Part shown: piece by piece, positions 44,773 to 56,520 of the stretch | Position numbering within the stretch: position 1 is the stretch's first letter | Layout of the letters: the number at the start of each line of letters is the position of its first letter | NCBI RefSeq assembly: GCF_026151205.1 | Contig: NC_087074.1 | Location: 2,294,001 to 2,358,000, forward strand | DNA length: 64,000 nt | Source: Bolinopsis microptera | Lineage: Eukaryota; Ctenophora; Tentaculata; Lobata; Bolinopsidae | Direction of reading: 5' to 3' | Position numbers and translations under genes: made by a program | Notes under the pieces: generated by a model | What the model saw: the letters and a program-made list of their open reading frames with translations, nothing else | Database searches by the model: none | Told to the model about the DNA's origin: nothing

Positions 44773-47700
44773 ACAATTGCAAAAGCTCTTGATAGAGCTG
44801 AATGGAAGTCATTTGAGAATATTTAGTTTATCTTTTGAGGATCTTTAATTTTTGAGACAGCTACCCAAAAGTCCATATGAGACACGAGTGCGCGGCTCCC
44901 CCTATAGTGAAACGACAGTGGCGGTCACGACGTGATACAAGTTATTTTGATGTTTTTTGACATTTTGGGCACAACAAATTTATCGGTATTTTTAGAAAAA
45001 CTGTGACCAGGGCTTATTCAAATTACTCCGCATTCGAGCTAGCTGACCTCGTCAATACTCTGGTGAGGATCTCAAATAGTTTCAAGGCATGATGTGTTCA
45101 TCAGCCATGCAATTTGTTTATGTTAGTTTATCATTAGTTTCAAGTTGGAAATAAGGTGGCGGGATGCTTTATATTTGCTATTTATCAAGGAAATAGTGCA
45201 GTGCACAGGGGGGGGGCTGAAACCAGGTTTTCGATCAAACTCTGCCATTTGTAGTCAAACGTTGCCAACAGTTGCTCTCGTCCTATGAAATCACTGCATT
45301 TTGCAAGTCATTATGAAATGAAATGAAATAAAGCATTTTTATCCCGCTTATATCAACAATCCAAATAAAAATAAAGATTGCCTATGTCAACGCGGCTGGC
45401 CTATGAATATACCCCAAACTAAGATAATCAGTTAATGAGTATGACATTTTTATGTGAGACAATTTTGAAAAACTTAACTGAGGTACTAGCAAAACTGCGC
45501 GTTTTGCTCTAGAAAGATAAGCTTTTCCTAGAGATTTTACTGGCGTATCCTCTAAAATCACCTAATTTTTTTCAATTTTGGGGAGGGGCGCCAACAGGGG
45601 AGGGGGCGCCAACAGGGGGTGCATTTTCGGGGGGGCGTCAACACGCTATGTTACGCCACTGCAATAGTGATTAAGATTTGAGACTACCATTAGTTTGATT
45701 ACATTTATCAAATATACTTCTGAGGCCTAAAAGAAAACAGGCATTCCTATTTAGTGAACTAAAGACTTAACAAAAGAGGTTTTTGAATTCTAACCTGATT
45801 TTATTACGCTTATTGTCATGGTTTATATATTTTAGAATAAGTGTCTCATTTAATAATAAGTGTCTTCATCATATATATTACAAGTGTCTAACCTTATAAC
45901 TGGACAATAACTATTGCTGAAATTATTTGCTTTTATTGTTTGTAATGTATTTGATATGAAAAATGAATTGTCAAACATTTTAATTTTGTATTTTTTAAAT
46001 TTTGTTTTCCTAATTGTAAAAAACCAAAAAATCGTGTGTTTTTATGTACGGTTTTTATGTTTTAAATGTTTAAATGTTCATGTTTATAAACATTGAAAAC
46101 GAATTGATTTAGGCTTTACTTCGACGTGTCAAGTACACAATTATCATACTTTAATATTTTAAAGCTTTTTTACAACATATTGCTTGTCTCACATTGTAGG
46201 CCCACCGCGCATGTGTGCCCAGCCATATCGTGGCTTTCGCCCGCGCCCCGATAAATGAAATGAAAGCAAGCGCAATGGCTTTGAATAAAGCAATCGTTAA
46301 TCCCTCTCCACAAAAAAGGTTGTTCACATGATATTTGTGATCCTAATTCGTGGTCAAACGTCGCCAAAAGCAATTAACCTCATGACACGGTTGCTTTTGT
46401 CCAATTGCATAAACTATAATATGAATGAAATTTCTGCATTATGTAAAACGTTGTTATACATTGTATGACCCGCCGCGCACGAGTGTGCGGCTCCCCTTGT
46501 ATCGTACAAACGACTAAGTGAAACGACAATGGGGGTCACGCTGTGATACAACGTAAGTCAAGCGCTGCATACGAATATATTTAATTTAATTATGCATAAT
46601 GACTTACAAAATACAGCGATTTCATGCTCTTACTTGGATCAGATTGTTGGGAGAAATAAAATGTTGTTTCTAAGGATTGTAATGGTACAAAGGTATTGTA
46701 ATGGTCTATAAAGCCCCTGATATTCGCCAAAGATGGTTCCTCTATATATTGTATATAGTCAATCGTAGGAGATTGTTTTAAAGTTTTAATCTCCTTAAAT
46801 TATTTGGGTCAAGCGCGGTGCCGCGCCTAAGCACAAAGCAGCTAGCAGCAAAAGAGGTTTAAATGAATTCTTTTAACATAATCTGTTCTGCCAATCAGTT
46901 CTGACTGTTGATATTATTTAAATTTGATAAAATTTGTTTTTGATGTAAAGTTTTTAATATGACATGATATCATTATTCATTGTAATGGCAATAAAATTTA
47001 AATTTTGTTTTACTTAAAATTTTGTTTTTTTTTTATTTACTATGCTTATAATATGTAATGTATAGTATTAGGTAATGAGCCCAATTTTTACGTGGCATGC
47101 TTAGTCTACTGATGTGTATAAAACATGAGTATAGCTTATTTTAACTTACAATTTCTTGAATTACAGATACGTTAAGATACGTTAAATAAGTTAAGTTATA
47201 TAGCAATTGAATCGAATTTCAAGTGTTTCCCTAGTTAAAGCATAATTTATCAATATTTTTATTATAAAGTGAGCTGATTAGAGCTTATACTTATCAATAA
47301 AACAAGAAATTTCAATGAAACAAGAAATTTAATTTTAGCAACATTTTACAGAATAAAAAGATGTAAAACAATTCATAAAATATAATGCCCATTTGTGTGA
47401 TTTTTGTTGATGTCCGAGCTCTTATATTCATCTTTAGTTAATGGTAAACTTTCTGTGATTGGACTCGGTATTTTCGTCCCGGCCGAGTGGGACGATGCTT
47501 GCTCGCCAGTTAAGCTATACTGTAGATAACACTAATTTCTACAAACCACAGAATATTAAATATAAAATATGTGTAGAGTAATGGTGCAAATGCATAATTT
47601 GATAATTTCTCGACGCCGTCGTCGGGGTGAAAGTTATCTGAACCAACTGCATGCCCCTACGATTGCGTCACCACTGGTGAGCAAGCATTTGTTTGTTGTT

Positions 47701-48190
47701 TAGTTGTGTTGAAAGGGAATATTACTTGATTAATTCATCCATTCGGATTTTAATAACGATGAGCTATGATATACCGTTCATCTTAGATTATTGGATCAAT
47801 TTTATTATATGATAAGATTTTATAAACGAACTTGGTTGCAGAGGTTGGCTAGCTCTTCTATAATAAATACGACACTCCAATTTACAGAATGCTTGCTAGA
47901 GATAAAACAAAATATTATCAGACTATACATGCAGTAACTGGTGGATAAGCCTTTGGTGAAAACGGATCCGGAAAAGTCAATGCAGCACTCGGGTCCTTGG
48001 TATTGTCGTCGGTATATTGTCCATTATCTACGTTCTGCTTTCATAGTTTAAACAATAGTGAGTTCTAAATATACAACTTTAAACCGATTAAGTATGAATG
48101 AATGAAATACCTGACAATCCGTACTCCTATAATTCAAAAGCATGAGTAACTCGTAGTGATGTATGATTTCTAGAAACTTTAAATTAAATT
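44773..48190. other. Repeat-rich DNA without a recognised gene
   Basis: A dispersed repeat with ACGAGTGCGCGGCTCCCC and AGTGAAACGACAGTGG landmarks occurs at 44884-44938 and again at 46479-46556. A CAGTGGCGTAACG-type repeat in inverse orientation is at 45486-45662 (see 24298-24480). Short frames here have no family signature. Confidence 0.5.
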
Positions 48191-48199
48191 TGGCGTTCA

Positions 48200-48994
48200 C
48201 AGGTCCTCGTAGTTTCTCTCCATTTTTAGAAATTAACCCTTATTAAGGGGGCCGGGGGGGTCTTCATCAAAATTCTCTCGAAATTTACCTTTGTAGCTGT
48301 TTCTGATGAAGGGGAGTGATATCTATCAGCTGTTTTTGGTCCCGTTTCTTTTTTTTTGGTTCCCCCAAATTATTGCCGGTCAAAGGTCAATTTTAAGATA
48401 GGCCTTAGAAATTTTTTTATTCGATTTCGAAAATCTTGGACCTCGTATTTTGACGATTTTTTCAGGTCCAAGATTTCCAAAATTGAATAAAAAAATTTCT
48501 AAGGCCTATCTCAAAATTCTGGCTTGACAATCTCTTCTAAATGGTCCTTAGAACATATCCTGAAAGTGTCAGGGTGATTGCTCAAAAAATGTAGGAGAAG
48601 ATAGATTTTTAGACTCGATTTTCAGGGCGCGATTGAAAATCGCTCGCGCAATACAATTACACATGAGCGCTGACCTTTGACCGGCAATAATTTCGGCTAG
48701 GAACAATATTTTTCCATGGGACCAAAAACAGCTGATAGATATCACTCCCCTTCATCAGAAACAACTACAAAGTCAATTTCGAGAGAATTTTGATGGAGAC
48801 CCCCCCCCCCCCCCCCCCCGGCCCCCTTAACTCCGCACCACACCTGCCTATTATATTTGAAAACATGCATTACATTGTCGTATGAAAGTAAACAAACAGA
48901 CCGCAATGAGTGGCTCCCCCCCCCCCCTAATAAGCTTACAGTATTGCTTGCAACTAACCTAATTATGACTTATGTACCAACGACTACCAACGCC
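48200..48994 (-). mobile_element. Hairpin-ended repeat family, copy split by a TTAA MITE
   Basis: Sequence left of 48243 (AGAAATTAACCCTTA) and right of 48827 (TTAACTCCGC) joins to match 29890-29912 of another copy in inverse orientation. The remainder to 48994 follows the family (ACATTGTCGTATGAAAG, CTAATAAGCTTA). Its 5' part is missing, cut off at the copy that starts at 48995. Confidence 0.6.
48247..48826. mobile_element. Inverted-repeat MITE with TTAA target duplication (piggyBac type)
   Basis: Long inverted termini beginning GGGGGCCGGGGGGG and continuing through CAAAATTCTCTCGAAATT and AGCTGATAGATATCACTCC. TTAA at 48243-48246 and 48827-48830, with the empty site (single TTAA) preserved in the related repeat near 29890-29912. 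TTAA duplication is the hallmark of piggyBac transposition. An inner palindrome at about 48395-48520 (TTTTTTTATTC arms) adds a second hairpin. Confidence 0.85.
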
Positions 48995-49862
48995 TTAGTG
49001 TAACCCGTGCCTACGGCCGGGACTTCACTATCGCAGTTGAATAGGTGGTATACACCCGCCTATTATATTTGAAAACACTCATAAAATTGTCGTATGAAAG
49101 TATGAACTCTCTCTACAGTAAAACAAAGTATTTTATTTATTAGCAGTGCAATCAATTCATATGATATAATTATAAGGATATAATAGTACGTATGTCACAC
49201 CTATTTAACTGTTACGTTTGAGTAGTCGTGCCATGGCTAAATCTAACCAAGACCAGTTGTGTCGATTAACATTTAATAGGTGAGTCTAAGTGACACAAAT
49301 GGAAAATTTTAAGAAAAGACGGATCAAAACACAGATCCAAGGACAAGGAGACCCCACTGCAGGACCATACATGCTATCGGCTTGTGCATGGCCCAAAAGA
49401 TTCCTGTTGTCCAGGAAACTGTACGTAGCTGGTCAACTAGTTTTGAATTCAGACTAGGCTTGATGAGTTCTGGGGTTTCTAGAAGTAAGAGTCCAAACAG
49501 ACCGTAATCAGTGCCCTCCACCCCTAATAAGCTTATAGTATTAGATGACAGTGAATATCGAGGCTAACTTAATTATGAGTTATGTACCCTCGCTGCCTAT
49601 GCAGTAATGGGAGAGAGAGCGAGGAGGGAGAAAAAGAGAGCCATTTTATGTCACATTTGTGGTACAAAACCATCAATTAAACCACTTACCACCGACCGAT
49701 TTAAAAACCTTTTTCATTTGGCTTTGTAAGAGTTTTCTCGGCACTATACCAAAAAACCAGTCCTGTAACTCTTACCGTTTTCTTGATTAAGCTGCTCGGA
49801 AATTACATGCGCACAGACAGACAGACAGACAGACACACACACATTCTGAGATTATTGTTTAA
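48995..49862 (-). mobile_element. Hairpin-ended repeat family, copy with internal insertion
   Basis: On the - strand it runs from ATAATCTCAGAATGTGTGTG (49862) to the hairpin CCCGGCCGTAGGCACGGG and ends TTACACTAA at 48995, a CTRR-type terminus. About 350 bp at 49127-49484 are absent from the other copies and interrupt the motif GGACTGTAGAGAGAG, probably a nested insertion. Confidence 0.6.
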
Positions 49863-50093
49863 GATTGTAACACTCCTTGTTCAGAAAACATCTTAAATCA
49901 AATTTTAGATTGGGACCCCTGGCCCCCAGCACCTTTACAAGTAGTATTTATGAATTCTTCAAATTCATTATAAGTACATTATTCAAATATTATTCAAATT
50001 CATTATAAGTACTTAAAAGTTATTTTTTAGACTATGATTATGTAAAAAGAATGTGATTCACACTTATGAGTCTAAAAGAGGTGACATCAAATA

Positions 50094-52152
50094 ATGTCTG
50101 AGACACAAAGCATGCCGAAGATGTCTGTGCTAAGTGGAAGAATGTCCCACTTGTGCACTGTCATAGGATCCCACATGTTCATGGTTGGAGGATATCACAA
50201 AGGGGAAGGAGAGGAGCGTTTCAAAGACAGGGACATCTCCGTTCACTTGTCTGATATCAACATTTACTCTATCAGAGATGTATAAATATTTTATAGAATA
50301 TTATTTTTTTAAAGTAACGCTATGAATCTGTTATTAAGCTCAGTAAACTTCAAGATAAAACATAAATTTGAGCTGAAATACTATGGGCTATGATTTAAAA
50401 TTATCTTTTTCTTTGTTGGCAATGTTGTGATTTAATGTCATTACTCATCACAATAACTACCAGGCTACTTGGAGGAAAGTAAAGGCAAGTGGAGATGTCC
50501 CAAACCGTGGAAGCGGAATGTGCATGGCAGGCAGCAAGAAGTGTATTTATGCTTTTGGGGGACTCATTATCAATGACTCTGGAATGTAAGTAAGGGTTTT
50601 CTAAATTAATAGGTTATCAATTGATTGAATATCAATTCAGAGTTCTACTTCAAAATTCATTTACTTTGATTAATCCAATTGCAATGGGCTTTCCTTAAGT
50701 AACATATAATTCCATCAGGCGAGAGTTTTCAAATACACTGCACGAGTTGAACACTGAGACAATGACTTGGAGACTACTGAAACCTGTGTCAGGGTCCAGT
50801 CCTCCTGGTATTACAGACAGGCCGAGCATCAGAGACAAGGCTGCTATGGTTTACTACAATGGTGCTTTGTGGGTCTTTGCTGGGTGGGGCACTAGAATCG
50901 ACAGAACGCAGCATAACAGTCGAGTTAGCAATATTTTCACTTTGAAATATAAGTTGCATATCTGATGTATTTATTGTAAGGAAATTACTGACTGAAATGC
51001 ATAACTGAATTTTCACTACTATATACTATATATTATATACAGTATATATACAGGGTGGGCCAAAAGTCAGTACCCATACGTTGGCCTTAATAGCTCCGCC
51101 GTGTTTTATATTTGAGAGCTGTTGCTTTGCAGATGGCATACTGTACTTACTGGTTCGAGGATTCCGTCGTCAAAATTTGAAAATTCGAATATTTTAGACC
51201 ACGCCCATTCAATATTAAAACACCTATATTGTTTTCTCTGAACATGCTGAACGCCTAATTTTTTCAGAGACGGTAGATTATTAAATGTTGCATATGATCT
51301 GAAAACATGAGGTAAAACGGATTAGAAATGACGAAGTTATCAAGCATTTTCTGTATCTCGTTAACAATATTGACTGGGTGATTATGTGACACCGTGACAC
51401 GACACCTTAATTGGGCACCCTTAACAATTCCCATAATGTTTAACGGGGTAGTTAACGGGGGCACCTTATCACGTGATTAGGTAAACCAATCACCTGATCA
51501 CACGTAATGAATAAACTCGTTATGCTTCATATCTCGGTCATCTGAGAAGCTACAGTTCTAATTCTTTCAGGACAAACGTAATTCGAATGGCCAAACACAA
51601 TTCAATAACATTTAGCTTGATCCGACTATCCAAACTATCAAATGAATGTGAAAATGAACCTCCATTTGAAAAAAATGAACGCGAATATTTTTCGAGTTGA
51701 CAAATTCCTCGAACCAGTGGTGGTACTAAGTCATACCAGAAAGAAGTATTTAAATTGGGCACTCAGTGACTGAGCTATAAAGGCCAACGTATGGGTACTG
51801 ACTTTTGGCCCACCCTGTAGTAATGAAAATTCAGTTAAGCATTTCAGTGACTATATATATAATATATAGTCTTCTTAAAATACAGAGTGTTCTTATTGTT
51901 GGAACTTTCATTACTAATATGGTAATGTGGATCACAGTTATAACTTAAGTGTATAATATATGTATGATGTCACATGTCTAATATGTTACACCCATCTCAG
52001 TTTGTTCCCGACATGTCACACGAGTTTGTAGGCTGGAATAATGAGTTGTGGAGATTTGATCTGAAGACAATGAAGTGGAACTCTCCTCAGTGTACGGGAA
52101 CTGCCCCCTCGCCACGCGCTGCTCACACCCTCACGATGTACTCTGATAACAG
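50094..52152 (+). CDS. Kelch-repeat protein, KLHDC1/2-like, 5' half (4 exons found)
   Basis: Exons 50094-50279, 50464-50585, 50719-50923 and 52001-52152 join in phase to 221 codons plus two bases. Kelch signatures are GSHMFMVGGYHKG (exon 1), RGSGMCMAGSKKCIYAFGG (exon 2), YYNGALWVFAGWG (exon 3) and ELWRFDLKTMKWN with TAPSPRAAHTLTMYSDN (exon 4), in the order seen in KLHDC1/2-type beta-propellers, which act as substrate receptors of cullin-2 ubiquitin ligases. That family is about 400 residues, so the second half of the propeller is missing. No further exon is recognised up to 64000. The donor after exon 4 (AACAG|GTAATC) opens a minisatellite. The exon 3 donor (CGA|GTTAGC) is the least certain junction. 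Either a very long intron follows or the gene is broken. Confidence 0.75.
51051..51817. mobile_element. Mariner-type MITE in Kelch intron 3
   Basis: Inverted termini CAGGGTGGGCCAAAAGTCAG and continuing about 35 bp, flanked by TA at 51049-51050 and 51818-51819. The CAGGGTGGGCCA end and TA duplication fit mariner/Tc1-type elements. It has no transposase frame. It sits in the loop of an older inverted repeat (arms near 50987-51020 and 51818-51854). Confidence 0.85.
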
Positions 52153-53930
52153 GTAATCACACTCTCACGATGTACTCTGATAACAGGTAATCACACTATC
52201 AATATGTACTCTGATAACAGGTAATCACACCCTCACGATGTACTCTGATAACAGGTAATCACACTCTCACGATGTACTCTGATAACAGGTAATCACACTA
52301 TCAATATGTACTCTGATAACAGGTAATCACACTCTCAATATGTATTCTGATAACAGGTAATCACACTCTCAATATGTACTCTGATAACAGGTAATCACAC
52401 TCTCAATATGTATTCTGATAACAGGTAATCACACTCTCAATATTAATTCTGAGAACAGGTAATCACACTCTCAATATGTACTCTGATAACAGGTAATCAC
52501 ACTATCAATATACATACTCTGATAACAGGTAATCACACTCTCAATATGTACTCTGATAACAGGTAATCTCACTATCAATATGTACTCTGATAACAGGTAA
52601 TCACACTATCAATATGTACTCTGATAACAGGTTATCACACTCTCAATATGTACTCTGATAAAAGGTAATCACACTCTCAATATATATTCTGATAACAGGT
52701 AATCACACTCTAAATATGTACTCTGATAACAGGTAATCACACTATCAATATACATACTCTGATAACAGGTAATCACACTCTCAATATGTACTCTGATAAC
52801 AGGTAATCTCACTATCAATATGTACTCTGATAAAAGGTAATCACACTCTCAATATATATTCTGATAACAGGTAATCACACTCTAAATATGTACTCTGATA
52901 ACAGGTAATCACACTATCAATATACATACTCTGATAACAGGTAATCACACTCTCAATATGTACTCTGATAACAGGTAATCTCACTATCAATATGTACTCT
53001 GATAACAGGTAATCACACTATCAATATGTACTCTGATAACAGGTTATCACACTCTCAATATGAACTCTGTTAACAGGTAATCACACTCTCAATATGTACT
53101 CTGATAACAGGTAAACACACTCTCAATATGTACTCTGATAACAGGTAATCACACTCTCAATATGTACTCTGTTAACAGGTAATCACACTCTCAATGTGTA
53201 CTCTGATAACAGGTTATCACACTCTCAATATGAACTCTGTTAACAGGTCATCACACTCTCAATATGTACTCTGTTAACAGGTAATCACACTCTCAATATG
53301 TACTCTGATAACAGGTAATCACACTATCAATATGTACTCTGATAACAGGTAATCACACTCTCAATATGAATTCTGATAACAGGTAATCACACTCTCAATA
53401 TGTACTCTGATAACAGGTAATCTCACTCTCAATATGTACTCTGATAACAGGTAATCACACTATCAATATGTATTCTGATAACAGGTAATCTCACTATCAA
53501 TATGTACTCTGATAACAGGTAATCACACTATCAATATGTACTCTGATAACAGGTAATCTCACTATCAATATGTACTCTGATAACAGGTAATCACACTATC
53601 AATATGTACTCTGATAACAGGTAATCTCACTATCAATATGTACTCTGATAACAGGTAATCTCACTATCAATATGTACTCTGATAACAGGTAATCACACTA
53701 TCAATATGTACTCTGATAACAGGTAATCTCACTATCAATATGTACTCTGATAACAGGTAATCACACTATCAATATGTACTCTGATAACAGGTAATCACAC
53801 TATCAATATGTACTCTGATAACAGGTAATCACACTCTCAATATGTATTCTGATAACAGGTAATCACACTATCAATTATATGTACTCTGATAACAGGTTAT
53901 CACACTCTCAATATGTACTCTGATAACAGG
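52130..53930 (+). repeat. Splice-donor minisatellite (Kelch intron 4), about 53 units of 34 bp
   Basis: The first unit is the end of exon 4 plus the start of the intron: CTCACGATGTACTCTGATAA then CAG|GTAATCACA. It is repeated to 53930 with small changes (CAATATG for CACGATG from about the third unit). Nearly every unit keeps AACAG|GTAATC or AACAG|GTTATC, a good donor sequence. Reading past the first donor meets an in-frame TAA at once (AGG TAA). Confidence 0.93.
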
Positions 53931-54258
53931 GTAATCCCTCTCTCCAAAATCCACGTTTTTCTGCAAAAAACGACCATTCGTAACCTTTCACTATCGTCTT
54001 TTTACAAAAGAGTGCGAATGGAAAAAATTAAGACTATACAATATAATACTAGATACATAATACATATTGTACACATTCTCAAGGTAGATTAGTCCTTAAA
54101 AACAGGTTGTCTGTGCGGTTAGCTCAGTATGGCAATGTGTTATTTACTACTACAACTACTACACTGCAGCACTACTTAATATCTACTAGTGTCTCATTGT
54201 GTAGACGTCATCTTTCCAACTATGTAGTAAACGGTACACATTGTCATATGTATCAGTT

Positions 54259-55060
54259 AATGTTTCCTGAGTTACGTAACCATGTGAAACTGTTGCACTC
54301 AGGCAATGTTTCCTGAGTTACGTAACCATGTGAAACTGTTGCACTCAGGCAATGTTTCCTGAGTTACGTAACCATGTGAAACTGTTGCACTCAGGCAATG
54401 TTTCCTGAGTTACGTAACCATGTGAAACTGTTGCACTCAGGCAATGTTTCCTGAGTTACGTAACCATGTGAAACTGTTGCACTCAGGCAATGTTTTCTGA
54501 GTTACGTAACCATGTGAAACTGTTGCACTCAGGCAATGTTTCCTGAGTTACGTAACCATGTGAAACTGTTGCACTCAGGCAATGTTTCCTGAGTTACGTA
54601 ACCATGTGAAACTGTTGCACTCAGGCAATGTTTCCTGAGTTACGTAACCATGTGAAACTGTTGCACTCAGGCAATGTTTTCTGAATTAAGTAACCATGTG
54701 AAACTGTTGCACTCAGGCAATGTTTCCTGAGTTACGTAACCATGTGAAACTGTTGCACTCAGGCAATGTTTCCTGAGTTACGTAACCATGTGAAACTGTT
54801 GCACTCAGGCAATGTTTTCTGAGTTACGTAACCATGTGAAACTGTTGCACTCAGGCAATGTTTCCTGAGTTACGTAACCATGTGAAACTGTTGCACTCAG
54901 GCAATGTTTCCTGAGTTACGTAACCATGTGAAACTGTTGCACTCAGGCAATGTTTCCTGAGTTACGTAACCATGTGAAACTGTTGCACTCAGGCAATGTT
55001 TTCTGAATTAAGTAACCATGTGAAACTGTTGCACTCAGGCAATGTTTCCTGAGTTACGTA
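54259..55060. repeat. 46-bp minisatellite, about 17 units
   Basis: Unit CAATGTTTCCTGAGTTACGT continuing AACCATGTGAAACTGTTGCA and CTCAGG, highly uniform with a few TTTTCTGA variants that themselves recur at regular distance, indicating higher-order duplication. Each unit ends with a TTGCACTCAG acceptor-like string. Confidence 0.95.
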
Positions 55061-55261
55061 GCTACACTCTACACCTGTATACCTGTAGCTACACTCTACA
55101 CCTGTATACCTGTAGCTACACTCTACACCTGTATACCTGTAGCTACACTCTACACCTGTATACCTGTAGCTACACTCTACACCTGTATACCTGTAGCTAC
55201 ACTCTACACCTGTATACCTGTAGCTACACTCTACACCTGTATACCTGTAGCTACACTCTAC
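55058..55261. repeat. 27-bp minisatellite, about 7.5 units
   Basis: Unit GTAGCTACACTCTACACCTG plus TATACCT. The array begins inside the last unit of the 46-bp array, so the two abut without a spacer. Confidence 0.95.
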
Positions 55262-55753
55262 AGGTACTGTAACGCTAACTAAGTAACCATAGTAACACTG
55301 CAGGTATACTACAGGTGGAAGTAGGCTGCTCCCCACTAAGCACACTAGCTTCCTGATTTATTGCTACAACTAAATAATATTATACACACTTAACCGTACA
55401 GAAATAGCTCAGGTCAAATGCCGCTATTATATTAGCAGTGCAACTCAGTGTTTGCACTGCCGTGACAGGAATAGAACAACAGCGTGTTCTATAAATACCA
55501 GACAGTTTGCATTTTACTAGAGACAGTTCTAGAATAACACCTGACTAACTGATAACAACATGATTTGAGTTTAAACTGGTCTGTAATGTATAACAACAAC
55601 TTATTGAGTAACTATAGTAACACTACTTATTAAGTAACCATAGTAACACTACTTATTAGTAGTAATCTAACATTAAATGCTCGAGACTAAGTTCATTTCA
55701 ACAAAGTCATTTACGTAGAGGAAGGCTCCTAGCCCAAAGGGGGTGTTGTTATC
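55262..55753. other. Spacer between minisatellites, no gene seen
   Basis: About 490 bp of non-repetitive DNA, with a small CTATTAAGTAACCATAGTAACA-like short repeat near 55590-55660. I looked here for the next Kelch exon and found none. Confidence 0.45.
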
Positions 55754-56170
55754 AGGACTGTCGCAGGACTGTCGCAGGACTGTCGCAGGACTGTCGCAGG
55801 ACTGTCGCAGGACTGTCGCAGGACTGTCGCAGGACTGTCGCAGGACTGTCGCAGGACTGTCGCAGGACTGTCGCAGGACTGTCGCAGGACTGTCGTAGGA
55901 CTGTTGCAGGACTGTCGCAGGACTGTCGCAGGACTGTCGCAGGACTGTCGCAGGACTGTCGCAGGACTGTCGCAGGACTGTCGCAGGACTGTCGCAGGAC
56001 TGTCGCAGGACTGTCGCAGGACTGTCGCAGGACTGTCGCAGGACTGTCGTAGGACTGTTGCAGGACTGTCGCAGGACTGTCGCAGGACTGTCGCAGGACT
56101 GTTGCAGGACTGTCGCAGGACTGTTGCAGTATTGTCGCAGGACTGTTGCAGGACTGTCGCAGGACTGTCG
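55754..56170. repeat. 11-bp minisatellite, about 38 units
   Basis: Unit GGACTGTCGCA with occasional GGACTGTTGCA and GGACTGTCGTA. Eleven bases is not a multiple of three, and the frames across it are artefacts. Confidence 0.95.
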
Positions 56171-56520
56171 ACCTACAATATGTCAGTATAATGTACAATG
56201 TACATATAAATTTAATATTTCTCCGTGATCGTATCGGCACACAATGAGTTGACACATCACATGTTAAATTGTACCGGATACTTTAACAATAAACCGTGTA
56301 TCTTGATACTTATCGCACAGTTATATCATTATCTCACTATTATACATTGTAGTGTACAATTTACAGTGGGACGTACATTTATATTAGGTTATTAGTCAAA
56401 TTCTTTACGTCAGGTTTTGTTATATTATGATAACTAAATTAATAGACCTGGTTGCTGGTGGAGAGGTTTTTACTTTGAAGTAGGACACTCAGTAGGACAC
56501 CCCCCGCCCCCCCCCCCCCC

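Noticed and set aside
54989-56255. Repetitive proteins (CSYRYTGVE, DSPATVLRQS and similar frames)
   Set aside because: Unit lengths of 27 and 11 bp keep frames open by chance; both strands are open equally, and there is no start context, signal peptide or flanking exon.
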